DNA of 64,000 nt from Blastocatellia bacterium (GTDB taxonomy: Bacteria; Acidobacteriota; Blastocatellia; UBA7656; JADIYM01), in contig JADIYM010000008.1 in assembly GCA_016705245.1 (NCBI GenBank), positions 248,001-312,000 of the forward strand, in the 5' to 3' direction. Positions 17,259 through 25,125 of this stretch are shown piece by piece. The notes beneath the pieces are model-generated. The model made no database searches and was not told the DNA's origin. It saw nothing but the letters and a program-made list of their open reading frames with translations. How positions within the stretch are numbered: position 1 is the stretch's first letter; every line of letters starts with the position of its first letter. Position numbers and translations under genes: made by a program.

Positions 17259-18641
17259 ATGTCGAAGTCGAAGGGCTCGCGCCTCGTGTATGCCTGTCAG
17301 ACCTGCGGATTCCAGTCACCGAAGTGGCTCGGCAAGTGCCCGGATTGCGGCGAGTGGAACGGTTTCATCGAAGAGCGAGCGGCGCCGTCGTCGACCTCCG
17401 ACCCCGCGAAGGTCGGGATGTTTGGCCTGAGTGCGACCCGCCCACTTCGCTATGCCGACATCGAGAGTCAGGACGATTCGCGCCGTGACTCGGGCATCGC
17501 CGAGTTCGACCGCGTGCTCGGGGGAGGGATCGTCCCGGGAAGTCTGGTCCTGATCGGCGGCGAGCCGGGCGTAGGCAAATCGACCCTCATGGCGCAGGTG
17601 GCCGGCGCGCTGTCGGACTCGCACGGCACCGTACTCTACGTGAGCGGCGAAGAGTCGGAGCGCCAGATCAAACTGCGAGGCGAACGCCTGGGGCTCAAGG
17701 CTGACGGCCTCTTCCTGCTGCCGGAGACCTGCCTCGAGCGCGTACTCGAGCAGGTCGACGCGCTCGGACCCGCGGCCATCATCGTCGACTCGGTGCAGAC
17801 AGTCTTCTCAATGAAGCTCGAATCGGCGCCGGGCAGCGTCTCGCAGGTCCGCGAAGTCGCGGGCCAGTTCCTGATCCTCGCGAAGAACCGGTCGCTCCCG
17901 GTATTCCTCATCGGACACGTGACGAAGGACGGCCAACTCGCCGGACCGAAGGCGCTCGAGCACATCGTCGACACCGTTCTCTACTTCGAGGGCGAGCGCC
18001 ATCACAACCACCGGATCATCCGCGCCGTGAAGAACCGGTTCGGCGCCGCGAACGAGATCGGGATCTTCGAGATGACGGAGCGCGGACTGGTCCCGGTCGC
18101 GAATCCGTCCGCGATGTTCCTGAGCGAGCGTCCGGTCGGTGCGGCCGGTTCAGTCGTCGTCGCCGCGCTCGAGGGCTCGCGTCCGATCCTCGTCGAGCTT
18201 CAGGCTCTCGTCTCGTCGAGTCAATACGGAACTGGCAAAAGGATGACAGTCGGTGTCGACGCGAATCGCGTGTCGCTGCTCATGGCAATGCTCGAGAAGA
18301 GACTCGGAATGCACCTGATCGGCGACGACGTCTACCTGAACGTCGCAGGCGGCATCGAGCTCGACGAACCCGCGGTGGACCTCGGACTCGTGGCTGCAAT
18401 AGTTTCGAGCTACCGGAACCGCGCCATCGACGAGAGAACGGTCGTGTTCGGTGAGGTGGGTCTGGCCGGGGAGGTTCGCGCCATCTCGCAGGCATCCAGT
18501 CGACTTCGCGAAGCCGTCGCGATGGGATTCCGTCGAGCCGTCCTCCCGCAGACGAACATAGCCGGACTGCCCGCACTCGACGACGGACTCGAGCTGGTGG
18601 GCGTCCGATCCGTCGCCGAAGCGATCGACGCGTTGTTCTGA
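17259..18641 (+). CDS. radA: DNA repair protein RadA
   Basis: 460 residues from ATG 17259. All domains are present in order: N-terminal C4 zinc finger (CQTC...CPDC, residues about 12-30), RecA-like ATPase with Walker A GEPGVGKST and Walker B IIVDSVQT, the RadA-specific KNRFG motif (VKNRFGAANEIGIFEM), and a C-terminal Lon-protease-like domain (MTVGVDANRVSLL, GEVGLAGEVRAI). RadA is a DnaB-like helicase helping branch migration in recombination. First gene of a group continuing with the PIN-TRAM protein and isoprenoid genes, an order seen in many bacteria. Confidence 0.96.
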   Translation: MSKSKGSRLVYACQTCGFQSPKWLGKCPDCGEWNGFIEERAAPSSTSDPAKVGMFGLSATRPLRYADIESQDDSRRDSGIAEFDRVLGGGIVPGSLVLIGGEPGVGKSTLMAQVAGALSDSHGTVLYVSGEESERQIKLRGERLGLKADGLFLLPETCLERVLEQVDALGPAAIIVDSVQTVFSMKLESAPGSVSQVREVAGQFLILAKNRSLPVFLIGHVTKDGQLAGPKALEHIVDTVLYFEGERHHNHRIIRAVKNRFGAANEIGIFEMTERGLVPVANPSAMFLSERPVGAAGSVVVAALEGSRPILVELQALVSSSQYGTGKRMTVGVDANRVSLLMAMLEKRLGMHLIGDDVYLNVAGGIELDEPAVDLGLVAAIVSSYRNRAIDERTVVFGEVGLAGEVRAISQASSRLREAVAMGFRRAVLPQTNIAGLPALDDGLELVGVRSVAEAIDALF

Positions 18642-18790
18642 TTGGCCACCGGTTCGCGCTAGCCAGGCGACGTCCGGTGAGCATGTTGCAGGCGCCGATG
18701 ACCAGGCACCGTGTCCGGTCCTTCCGCTTGCATGAACATGTGGGCTACGATGCGGGAGATATCGCTCGCTTTCTCCGGACGGTCCCACTT

Positions 18791-19909
18791 ATGCATATCG
18801 ACTTCCTCATCATTCGAGTCGTTTTCACCGCGCTTCTCGTAGGATCGGGCTATTTGCTCTCGCCAATTCGCGGAGAGAGTCTGGCCTCGGCCGCACTGGC
18901 GCTCGTCATCGCCGCAGCAATCATCTTTTTCGAAACGCGCGTTCGTCGCGCGACGCTCAAGACGCTCATCGGAGCAGCGGTAGGATCGATTTTCGGCATC
19001 ATTGGCGCGTCGCTCATCGGGTTCCTGATCTCCGCGCAGGAGGCGATACCGAAAGAGATCGGCTCGTTCGTCACGCTTGCGCTCACGCTTTTCATGGCCT
19101 ACGTCGGCCTGATCGTGGGTGCCGCCAAGGGAGACTACCTCGATCTGTCGGCGCTCGGCGGAATCTTCAGCGAACGAGGCGGCTCGAAGTCGGCGCCGCT
19201 GATTCTGGATACTTCGGTCATCATCGACGGCCGAGTGGCCGACATCTGCGAGACCGGGTTCATGGGCGGTCCGCTCATCATTCCCCAGTTCGTCCTTCAC
19301 GAACTGCAGCAGATCGCCGACAGCTCGGACTCGATAAAGCGGAATCGCGGACGCAGGGGCCTCGATATCCTTCAGCGGATTCAAAAGAAGGCCAGCGCCG
19401 AGGTACAGATCTCAACGGTCGATTTTCCGGAGATTCGCGAGGTCGATCACAAGCTGATCGAGATGGCGAGGCGAATGGAAGGAAAGATCGTCACGAACGA
19501 TTTCAACCTCAACAAGGTCGCCCAGCTGCGGGGCGTACCGGTGCTCAACATCAATGAGCTCGCGAATGCGCTCAAGCCGGTGGTCCTTCCGGGCGAGATC
19601 ATGCGCGTCTACGTGTTGAAGGAAGGCAAGGAGTACAACCAGGGCGTCGCCTATCTCGACGACGGCACCATGGTCGTCGTCGACAATGCCCGCCGACTGA
19701 TCGGAAAGAACATCGACATCAGCGTGACGAGCGTGTTGCAGACGACGGCAGGCAAGATGATCTTCGGGAAATACGGCGACGAGGGCCGCCCGAGAGATCG
19801 CGAGCAGCAGCGGGAGACCGGGCGGGAAACCGCTCCGCCGGCGCCGCGCGAAGCGGGTGACCGCGAGGCAAGACCGTTGCCGGCTGGTACGGTGTCGCGC
19901 GCGACCTGA
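18791..19909 (+). CDS. PIN-TRAM domain integral membrane protein (YacL family)
   Basis: 372 residues from ATG 18791, where the first membrane helix begins (MHIDFLIIRVVFTALLV). Four hydrophobic segments occupy residues 1-115. Then comes a PIN nuclease fold (LILDTSVIIDGRVADI with acidic residues, VLHELQQIADSSD, KIVTNDFNLNKVAQ) and a TRAM RNA-binding domain (GQGVAYLDDGTMVVVDNAR-like, residues about 270-330). The C-terminus is a charged disordered tail. In the family the PIN/TRAM part is thought to act on RNA at the membrane. Spacing to ispD is 8 bases. Confidence 0.92.
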   Translation: MHIDFLIIRVVFTALLVGSGYLLSPIRGESLASAALALVIAAAIIFFETRVRRATLKTLIGAAVGSIFGIIGASLIGFLISAQEAIPKEIGSFVTLALTLFMAYVGLIVGAAKGDYLDLSALGGIFSERGGSKSAPLILDTSVIIDGRVADICETGFMGGPLIIPQFVLHELQQIADSSDSIKRNRGRRGLDILQRIQKKASAEVQISTVDFPEIREVDHKLIEMARRMEGKIVTNDFNLNKVAQLRGVPVLNINELANALKPVVLPGEIMRVYVLKEGKEYNQGVAYLDDGTMVVVDNARRLIGKNIDISVTSVLQTTAGKMIFGKYGDEGRPRDREQQRETGRETAPPAPREAGDREARPLPAGTVSRAT

Positions 19910-19917
19910 GAGACACC

Positions 19918-20631
19918 GTGAATACCGTGATCGTTCCGGCCGCAGGCCGGGGAACGCGAATCGGCGGTCCGCAGGCTAAGCAGTATCTCGAGATTGCCGG
20001 CGTGACCATCCTCCTGCGGACGCTTCGCCAGGCGCAGGCCTGCAAGGACGTGGACGAAATCGTCGTGGCGACGGGCGACGGCGAATCTGCAGTCGTGCTG
20101 GAGCTCGCCGAGCGGGACGGCATCACCAAGCTGAGCCGGGTCGTGATCGGGGGTGCGGAGCGCCAGGATTCGGTGGCGCGGGCCCTGGACTCGGTTAGGC
20201 CGACCGGGGCCGGCGTGGTCGCGGTGCACGACGCTGTTCGACCGTTCGCGACGCCGTCGCTGTTCTCGGCGGTCATTCGTCGCGCTCGGGAAACCGGCGC
20301 TGCAATCGCCGCACTCGCCGTTGCGGACACCGTCAAGCAGGTCGACGGTGATCGCATCGTTGGAACGATCGACCGGTCGCGTGTCGTGCTCGCACAGACG
20401 CCGCAGGCATTCCGATTCGGAATCCTCAAGAGCGCATTCGACGCCGCCACGCGAGAGGGCTGGCGCGGCACCGATGAGGCCTCGATAGTCGAACGCGCCG
20501 GGTACCCGGTCGCCGTCGTTGACGGAACGCCGTTCAACATCAAGGTCACGAAGCCCGAGGATCTGGCGTTTGCCGAGGCCATTGCGCACTGCGTCGACGG
20601 GCCGGAATTCAGGAAGGATCCGCGTTCGTAG
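19918..20631 (+). CDS. ispD: 2-C-methyl-D-erythritol 4-phosphate cytidylyltransferase
   Basis: 237 residues from GTG 19918. Signature N-terminus VIVPAAGRGTRIGGPQAKQYLEIAG carries the nucleotide-binding GRG and Lys. VVAVHDAVRPFATP contains the conserved Asp-Ala-x-Arg-Pro, and TPQAFRF, TDEAS and GTPFNIKVTKPEDL are all typical. It joins CTP to MEP in the non-mevalonate isoprenoid pathway. Followed 40 bases on by ispF, the enzyme two steps later. Confidence 0.95.
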   Translation: MNTVIVPAAGRGTRIGGPQAKQYLEIAGVTILLRTLRQAQACKDVDEIVVATGDGESAVVLELAERDGITKLSRVVIGGAERQDSVARALDSVRPTGAGVVAVHDAVRPFATPSLFSAVIRRARETGAAIAALAVADTVKQVDGDRIVGTIDRSRVVLAQTPQAFRFGILKSAFDAATREGWRGTDEASIVERAGYPVAVVDGTPFNIKVTKPEDLAFAEAIAHCVDGPEFRKDPRS

Positions 20632-20671
20632 GGCGCGGTCTCGCACCGCGACGCTGTGCTATCATCGCGAA

Positions 20672-21175
20672 ATGACGAGCTTCCGCGTGGGGATCGGATA
20701 CGACGTCCACCAGCTCGTGGAGGGACGTGCCCTGATTCTCGGAGGCGTCACCATCGACCATGAGCTCGGGTTGAAGGGACACTCGGACGCCGATGCGCTC
20801 ACTCACGCCATCATTGACGCATTGCTCGGGGCCGCCGCGCTTGGCGACATCGGCGGCCATTTCCCGGACTCCGACGAGCGGTGGCGCGGCGCCGACAGTG
20901 TCGAGCTTCTCCGGCAGACAGTCGGGCTCCTTTCGGATCGCGGGTATTCAATCGGAAATGTCGATTCGATCATCGTCGCCGAGGCTCCGCGCATGAAGCC
21001 GCACATACCGGCAATGCGGGTGCAACTCGCCGATGCGATGCGCGTCGATTCGGATTCCGTTTCTGTGAAGGCGACGACCGACGAAGGTCTCGGTCCAATC
21101 GGCCGCCGCGAGGGCATCGCGGCTCGTGCCGTCGCGCTCATTTACCGTCGAGAAAACAACCGCGATGATGGCTGA
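20672..21175 (+). CDS. ispF: 2-C-methyl-D-erythritol 2,4-cyclodiphosphate synthase
   Basis: 167 residues from ATG 20672. The metal site GIGYDVHQL (Asp, His) and the GHSDADALTHAIIDALLGAA block with its second His are present, as are DIGGHFPDSD and VKATTDEGLGPIGRREGI. It cyclises CDP-ME2P with loss of CMP. Full family length. Its stop overlaps the start of the next gene. Confidence 0.96.
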   Translation: MTSFRVGIGYDVHQLVEGRALILGGVTIDHELGLKGHSDADALTHAIIDALLGAAALGDIGGHFPDSDERWRGADSVELLRQTVGLLSDRGYSIGNVDSIIVAEAPRMKPHIPAMRVQLADAMRVDSDSVSVKATTDEGLGPIGRREGIAARAVALIYRRENNRDDG

Positions 21176-21551
21176 ACCGCGGATCGTCACAGCGCGATGC
21201 CAGGCTTGCGGCGCGGGCCTCGAGAGCCACGACGCGGCGTGCCCGGCGTGTGCCGAGGCTGCTTCGGCGGCCGTGACGGATCAGCTCGAGGAGACGGCAT
21301 CCGAGGTCGGTCTCGTCACGGATCTCCCTCCGGAGGAATGCGCGACCGGGCCGTTGTGGGTTCGTATCTCGGCGGCGACCGTATATGCGATCGTCGGATT
21401 GCTGTGCGTCGCCGGTTCCGTCACGTTCTTCATGGAGCAGCATCTCGGACTGAGCGACGTCGTGTTCGGTGTCATGGCGGTGGGCCTCGCCGTGATCGCG
21501 GTGTTTGGCGTCAAGGAAAGCCTGTTCCCGAGCGACTGGCGGCCCGAGTAG
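21165..21551 (+). CDS. Zinc-ribbon membrane protein, hypothetical
   Basis: 128 residues from ATG 21165 (a second ATG follows at 21168); overlaps the end of ispF. It opens with a zinc ribbon CQACGAGLESHDAACPACAEA (two CxxC pairs) and has two hydrophobic segments near residues 65-85 and 92-110 (ATVYAIVGLLCVAGSVTFF; VVFGVMAVGLAVIAVFGV). No known family assigned. Cytoplasmic zinc ribbon followed by two helices is a common, unassigned layout. Confidence 0.7.
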   Translation: MMAEPRIVTARCQACGAGLESHDAACPACAEAASAAVTDQLEETASEVGLVTDLPPEECATGPLWVRISAATVYAIVGLLCVAGSVTFFMEQHLGLSDVVFGVMAVGLAVIAVFGVKESLFPSDWRPE

Positions 21552-21700
21552 CTCCGGGAGCATCCGGTGCTTTTCGGCCCTGAGCGAAGCGCGGTTGCCG
21601 CGTTTCCGGCGGTGCGCTAGTCTACGCGGTTCGAGAGCTCGCACTTTTTTCAAAGGAGGCGTCCCGTGGCGACCTGATATCGCACGGCGACCTGCGACGG

Positions 21701-23212
21701 ATGAACGACATTCTGAAGGAACTCGGTCTCGGAGCAGTGAACTCCGGGGTGTACACGGATTCTTGGGTCGAGCAGCCGGGTGGAGGCGAGCTCGTCTCGT
21801 TCAATCCGGCGACCGGCGAGCCGATCGCGACCGTTCTAATGGCCGACGTGGCGGACTACGACCGCGCCGTCGAAGCTGCCGAGCGGGCTTTCGAGGTCTG
21901 GCGGGTCATGCCCGCGCCAAAGCGCGGCGAGGTCGTGCGCCAGATCGGCAACGCGCTTCGTGAAAAGAAGGCGGCGCTCGGCGCGCTCGTCTCGATGGAG
22001 TGCGGGAAGATTCGCGCCGAAGGCGAGGGCGAAGTCCAGGAGATGATCGACATCGCCGACTTCGCCGTCGGTCTGTCGCGCCAGCTTTACGGGCTCACCA
22101 TTCACTCAGAGCGGCCGTCACACCGGATGTACGAGCAGTGGCACCCGCTCGGCGTCGTCGGGGTGATTTCGGCCTTCAACTTCCCGGTGGCCGTCTGGTC
22201 CTGGAACGCGCTGCTTGCTGGTGTATGCGGAGACTCGGTCGTCTGGAAACCGTCTGAAGAGACCCCGCTCACTGCCGTTGCGACCACGAAGATCGTCGAG
22301 CCGATCCTTCGCGCCCACGGGGTGCCGGGACTATTCCCGCTTGTCGTCGGAGGTCGAGACATCGGCGCGGCCATGGCGAACGATCGTCGGATCCCGCTGG
22401 TCTCGGCGACGGGAAGCTGCACGATGGGCCGGTCGGTCGGCGAGGCGGTCGCCCGGCGTCTCGGCCGGTCGCTTCTCGAGCTTGGCGGAAACAACGCGAT
22501 CATCGTCCTCGACGACGCGCGACTCGATCTCGCACTTCGCGCGGTGCTCTTCGGAGCTGTCGGAACGGCGGGACAGCGCTGCACATCGACGCGGCGTGTG
22601 CTGCTACAGAAGGGGATTGCCACCGAGTTCACGCGGCGGCTCGTGGAAGCCTATGAGTCGGTGAGCATCGGTGATCCGCTTGCCGACGGAACGTTGATGG
22701 GGCCGCTCGTCAACGAACGGGCGGTCGTATCGATGATGGCAGCCATCGAGCTCGCAAAGTCCCAGGGCGGAGAAGTGCTTTACGGAGGTCATCGACTGAA
22801 CCGGCCCGGGTACTTCGTTCAGCCGACAATCGTCCGTGCAACCTCGGACATGTCGGTCACGCACGACGAAACTTTTGCGCCGATCGTCTACCTGATCGAA
22901 GTCGACTCGCTCGACGAGGCAGTGAGAATTCAGAACGGCGTGCCTCAGGGGCTTTCGTCGGCGATCTTCACCGACAGCATGCAGTCGTCGGAGTATTTCC
23001 TGTCGGCCCTAGGTTCAGACTGCGGCATCGCAAACGTGAACCTCGGAACAAGCGGGGCGGAGATCGGCGGAGCGTTCGGCGGCGAAAAGGACACGGGCGG
23101 CGGGCGCGAGAGCGGATCGGACTCGTGGAAGGCTTACATGCGGCGCCAGACGAACACCATCAACTACGGGAATGATCTCCCGCTTGCCCAGGGAATCACG
23201 TTCGGCGAGTAG
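21701..23212 (+). CDS. ALDH7-type aldehyde dehydrogenase (antiquitin-like)
   Basis: 503 residues from ATG 21701. Recognisable as family 7: FNPATGEPIATV, SAFNFPVAVWSWN, catalytic Glu in LLELGGNNAIIV and Cys in GQRCTSTRR, then HDETFAPIVYLIE and the C-terminal GGAFGGEKDTGGGRESGSDSW, which is characteristic of the alpha-aminoadipic semialdehyde / piperidine-6-carboxylate dehydrogenase subfamily. So lysine catabolism is the likeliest role, with other aldehydes possible. No recognised operon partner. A strong AAAGGAGG lies 45 bases upstream, but followed by a four-codon frame rather than by this gene. Confidence 0.92.
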   Translation: MNDILKELGLGAVNSGVYTDSWVEQPGGGELVSFNPATGEPIATVLMADVADYDRAVEAAERAFEVWRVMPAPKRGEVVRQIGNALREKKAALGALVSMECGKIRAEGEGEVQEMIDIADFAVGLSRQLYGLTIHSERPSHRMYEQWHPLGVVGVISAFNFPVAVWSWNALLAGVCGDSVVWKPSEETPLTAVATTKIVEPILRAHGVPGLFPLVVGGRDIGAAMANDRRIPLVSATGSCTMGRSVGEAVARRLGRSLLELGGNNAIIVLDDARLDLALRAVLFGAVGTAGQRCTSTRRVLLQKGIATEFTRRLVEAYESVSIGDPLADGTLMGPLVNERAVVSMMAAIELAKSQGGEVLYGGHRLNRPGYFVQPTIVRATSDMSVTHDETFAPIVYLIEVDSLDEAVRIQNGVPQGLSSAIFTDSMQSSEYFLSALGSDCGIANVNLGTSGAEIGGAFGGEKDTGGGRESGSDSWKAYMRRQTNTINYGNDLPLAQGITFGE

Positions 23213-23324
23213 GACACGCAACTTCGACCTTCGTTCACTCGATCATGGGTCGCAGACGAACTCCGGCGTGAGGATCGCCGAGGCTCGACTGCGGCCCTTT
23301 TTCGTGGAACGGAGGTCGAGCACC

Positions 23325-24893
23325 GTGCACTTTACCGTCAAGACGGCGTCGTTGATCGGCGTCGAAGCCAATCCAATCGACGCCGAGGTCGACATCAAGC
23401 CCGTGCCGAGCGATTCACCCGGCGGCATTTTCCTGATGGTCGGTCTTCCCGATGCCGCGGTGCGCGAGTCACGGCAACGGATCAGATCGGCCATCACGAA
23501 CACCGGGTTCTACTTTCCATTGGCGCGGGTCACCGTGAATCTTGCGCCGGCCGATCTGAAGAAAGCCGGATCCGGATTCGATCTTCCCGTCGCCGTCGGG
23601 ATCCTCGCCGCGAACGGAGACCTCGGCAAGGGTGTCGAACGGATCGGCGACACGCTTTTCTACGGCGAACTGGGGCTGGACGGTCGCGTGCGCCCGGTTC
23701 GCGGCGCGCTGGCCGTGGCGGTGGCGTGCGCAAGGGTCGGCATTCGGCGCCTCGTCGTCTCGGAAGAATCTGTTGAAGAGGCCGCCGTCGTTCGCGGCGT
23801 CGACGTACACGCGGCGGCGACTCTGGCGGACGTTGTACGACTGGTGCGCTCGATCATTGGCGGACACGATCCGTTGCCGGTGCGAATCGATGCCGAGGCG
23901 CTGCTCGAGGGACTGAACGAATATTCGGTCGACTTCTCTGAGGTGAAGGGGCAGGCGTCTTCGAAGCGGGCGCTCGAGGTTGCCGCGGCCGGCGGCCACA
24001 ACCTGCTGATGATCGGACCGCCAGGAAGCGGCAAGACTATGCTGGCGAAGCGCATTCCGACGATCCTGCCCCCGTTCACGTTCGAGGAGGCGCTCGAGAC
24101 GTCGGTGGTGCATTCCGTGGCGGGACTCACGAATGGCGGCGGTCTCGTGCGGGTGCGGCCCTTTCGCGCGCCGCATCACACGGTGTCCGACGCCGGTCTC
24201 GTCGGCGGCGGTGCGCCGCCCCGTCCCGGCGAGGTTTCACTGGCGCACAATGGAATCCTGTTTCTCGACGAGTTGCCGGAGTTCGACCGCAACGCGCTCG
24301 AGGTTCTGCGGCAGCCGCTCGAGGACGGCAACGTCACCATTGCAAGGGCATTGATGTCGCTCACGTTTCCGGCGCGCCTGATGCTCGTCGCCGCGCTCAA
24401 CCCGTGTCCGTGCGGGCGATGGGGAGATCCGACGGGACAGTGCCGCTGCACGCCGCATCAGATCCAGCGCTATGTCGCGCGTATCTCGGGACCGCTGCTC
24501 GATCGCATCGACATCCAGATCGAGGTGCCGGCGCTGCAGTATTCGGAGCTGGCTTCGTCGAAAGCGGCCGAGCCGTCTTCTGCCATTCGTGAACGCGTGA
24601 TGCTGGCGCGCGAGCGGCAGAAGCACCGCTACCGGAACGCCGGCGAGCCGATCCGGGCGAACAGCCTGATGTCGGCCCGGCTCGTTCGCGATCACTGCAC
24701 GCTCGACGAAGCGTCGCAGTCGCGTCTCGAGACGGCGGTGAAGCGCATGGGACTGTCGGCCCGGGCCTACCACCGGATTCTCAAGGTGGCGCGAACGATG
24801 GCGGATCTCGCAGGTCGCGATCGGATCGCCGGCTCCGACGTCGCCGAGGCCGTGAGGTACCGGTCGCTCGATCGCAATTACTGGATGGCTTGA
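23325..24893 (+). CDS. yifB: YifB family magnesium chelatase-like AAA ATPase (ComM-type)
   Basis: 522 residues from GTG 23325 with GGAGG ten bases upstream. The N-terminal ChlI-like domain (VEANPIDAEVDIKPV, GLPDAAVRESRQRIRSA, NLAPADLKKAGSGFDLP) is followed by the AAA domain with Walker A IGPPGSGKT and Walker B ILFLDELPEF, and a C-terminal zinc-like cluster NPCPCGRWGDPTGQCRCTP. ComM/YifB proteins are DNA helicases aiding branch migration of incoming DNA during natural transformation in known cases. All motifs intact. Confidence 0.95.
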   Translation: MHFTVKTASLIGVEANPIDAEVDIKPVPSDSPGGIFLMVGLPDAAVRESRQRIRSAITNTGFYFPLARVTVNLAPADLKKAGSGFDLPVAVGILAANGDLGKGVERIGDTLFYGELGLDGRVRPVRGALAVAVACARVGIRRLVVSEESVEEAAVVRGVDVHAAATLADVVRLVRSIIGGHDPLPVRIDAEALLEGLNEYSVDFSEVKGQASSKRALEVAAAGGHNLLMIGPPGSGKTMLAKRIPTILPPFTFEEALETSVVHSVAGLTNGGGLVRVRPFRAPHHTVSDAGLVGGGAPPRPGEVSLAHNGILFLDELPEFDRNALEVLRQPLEDGNVTIARALMSLTFPARLMLVAALNPCPCGRWGDPTGQCRCTPHQIQRYVARISGPLLDRIDIQIEVPALQYSELASSKAAEPSSAIRERVMLARERQKHRYRNAGEPIRANSLMSARLVRDHCTLDEASQSRLETAVKRMGLSARAYHRILKVARTMADLAGRDRIAGSDVAEAVRYRSLDRNYWMA

Positions 24894-25125
24894 CCGTGCG
24901 GAAGGGGGGAGGCATCGCGGATGTGGCGGATCGAGGGGGTGAAGCGGACCCGACGATCCTTTCAGCGATGATAGACTAGGGCTGGTCTTGTGGTGTTTCT
25001 GCGCTTGAGCGCAGGCGATGTAAGACGAATGACGGGATGCGAATGTCGGCGATTGAGACCTCTCTGAGGCCACGGGCTTGCCGCGGCCCGACGCCGACTA
25101 TGCGTAGGAATCCTTGATTACACAC
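24894..25125. other. Intergenic region before the SBBP gene
   Basis: About 230 bases with no gene. It contains a small hairpin CTGCGC-TTGA-GCGCAG at 24999-25014. No convincing promoter boxes. Confidence 0.4.

Noticed and set aside
21651..21677. Strong AAAGGAGG followed by GTG-GCG-ACC-TGA
   Set aside because: Three-residue peptide only; perhaps a remnant or translational decoy before the ALDH gene, but nothing supports it.
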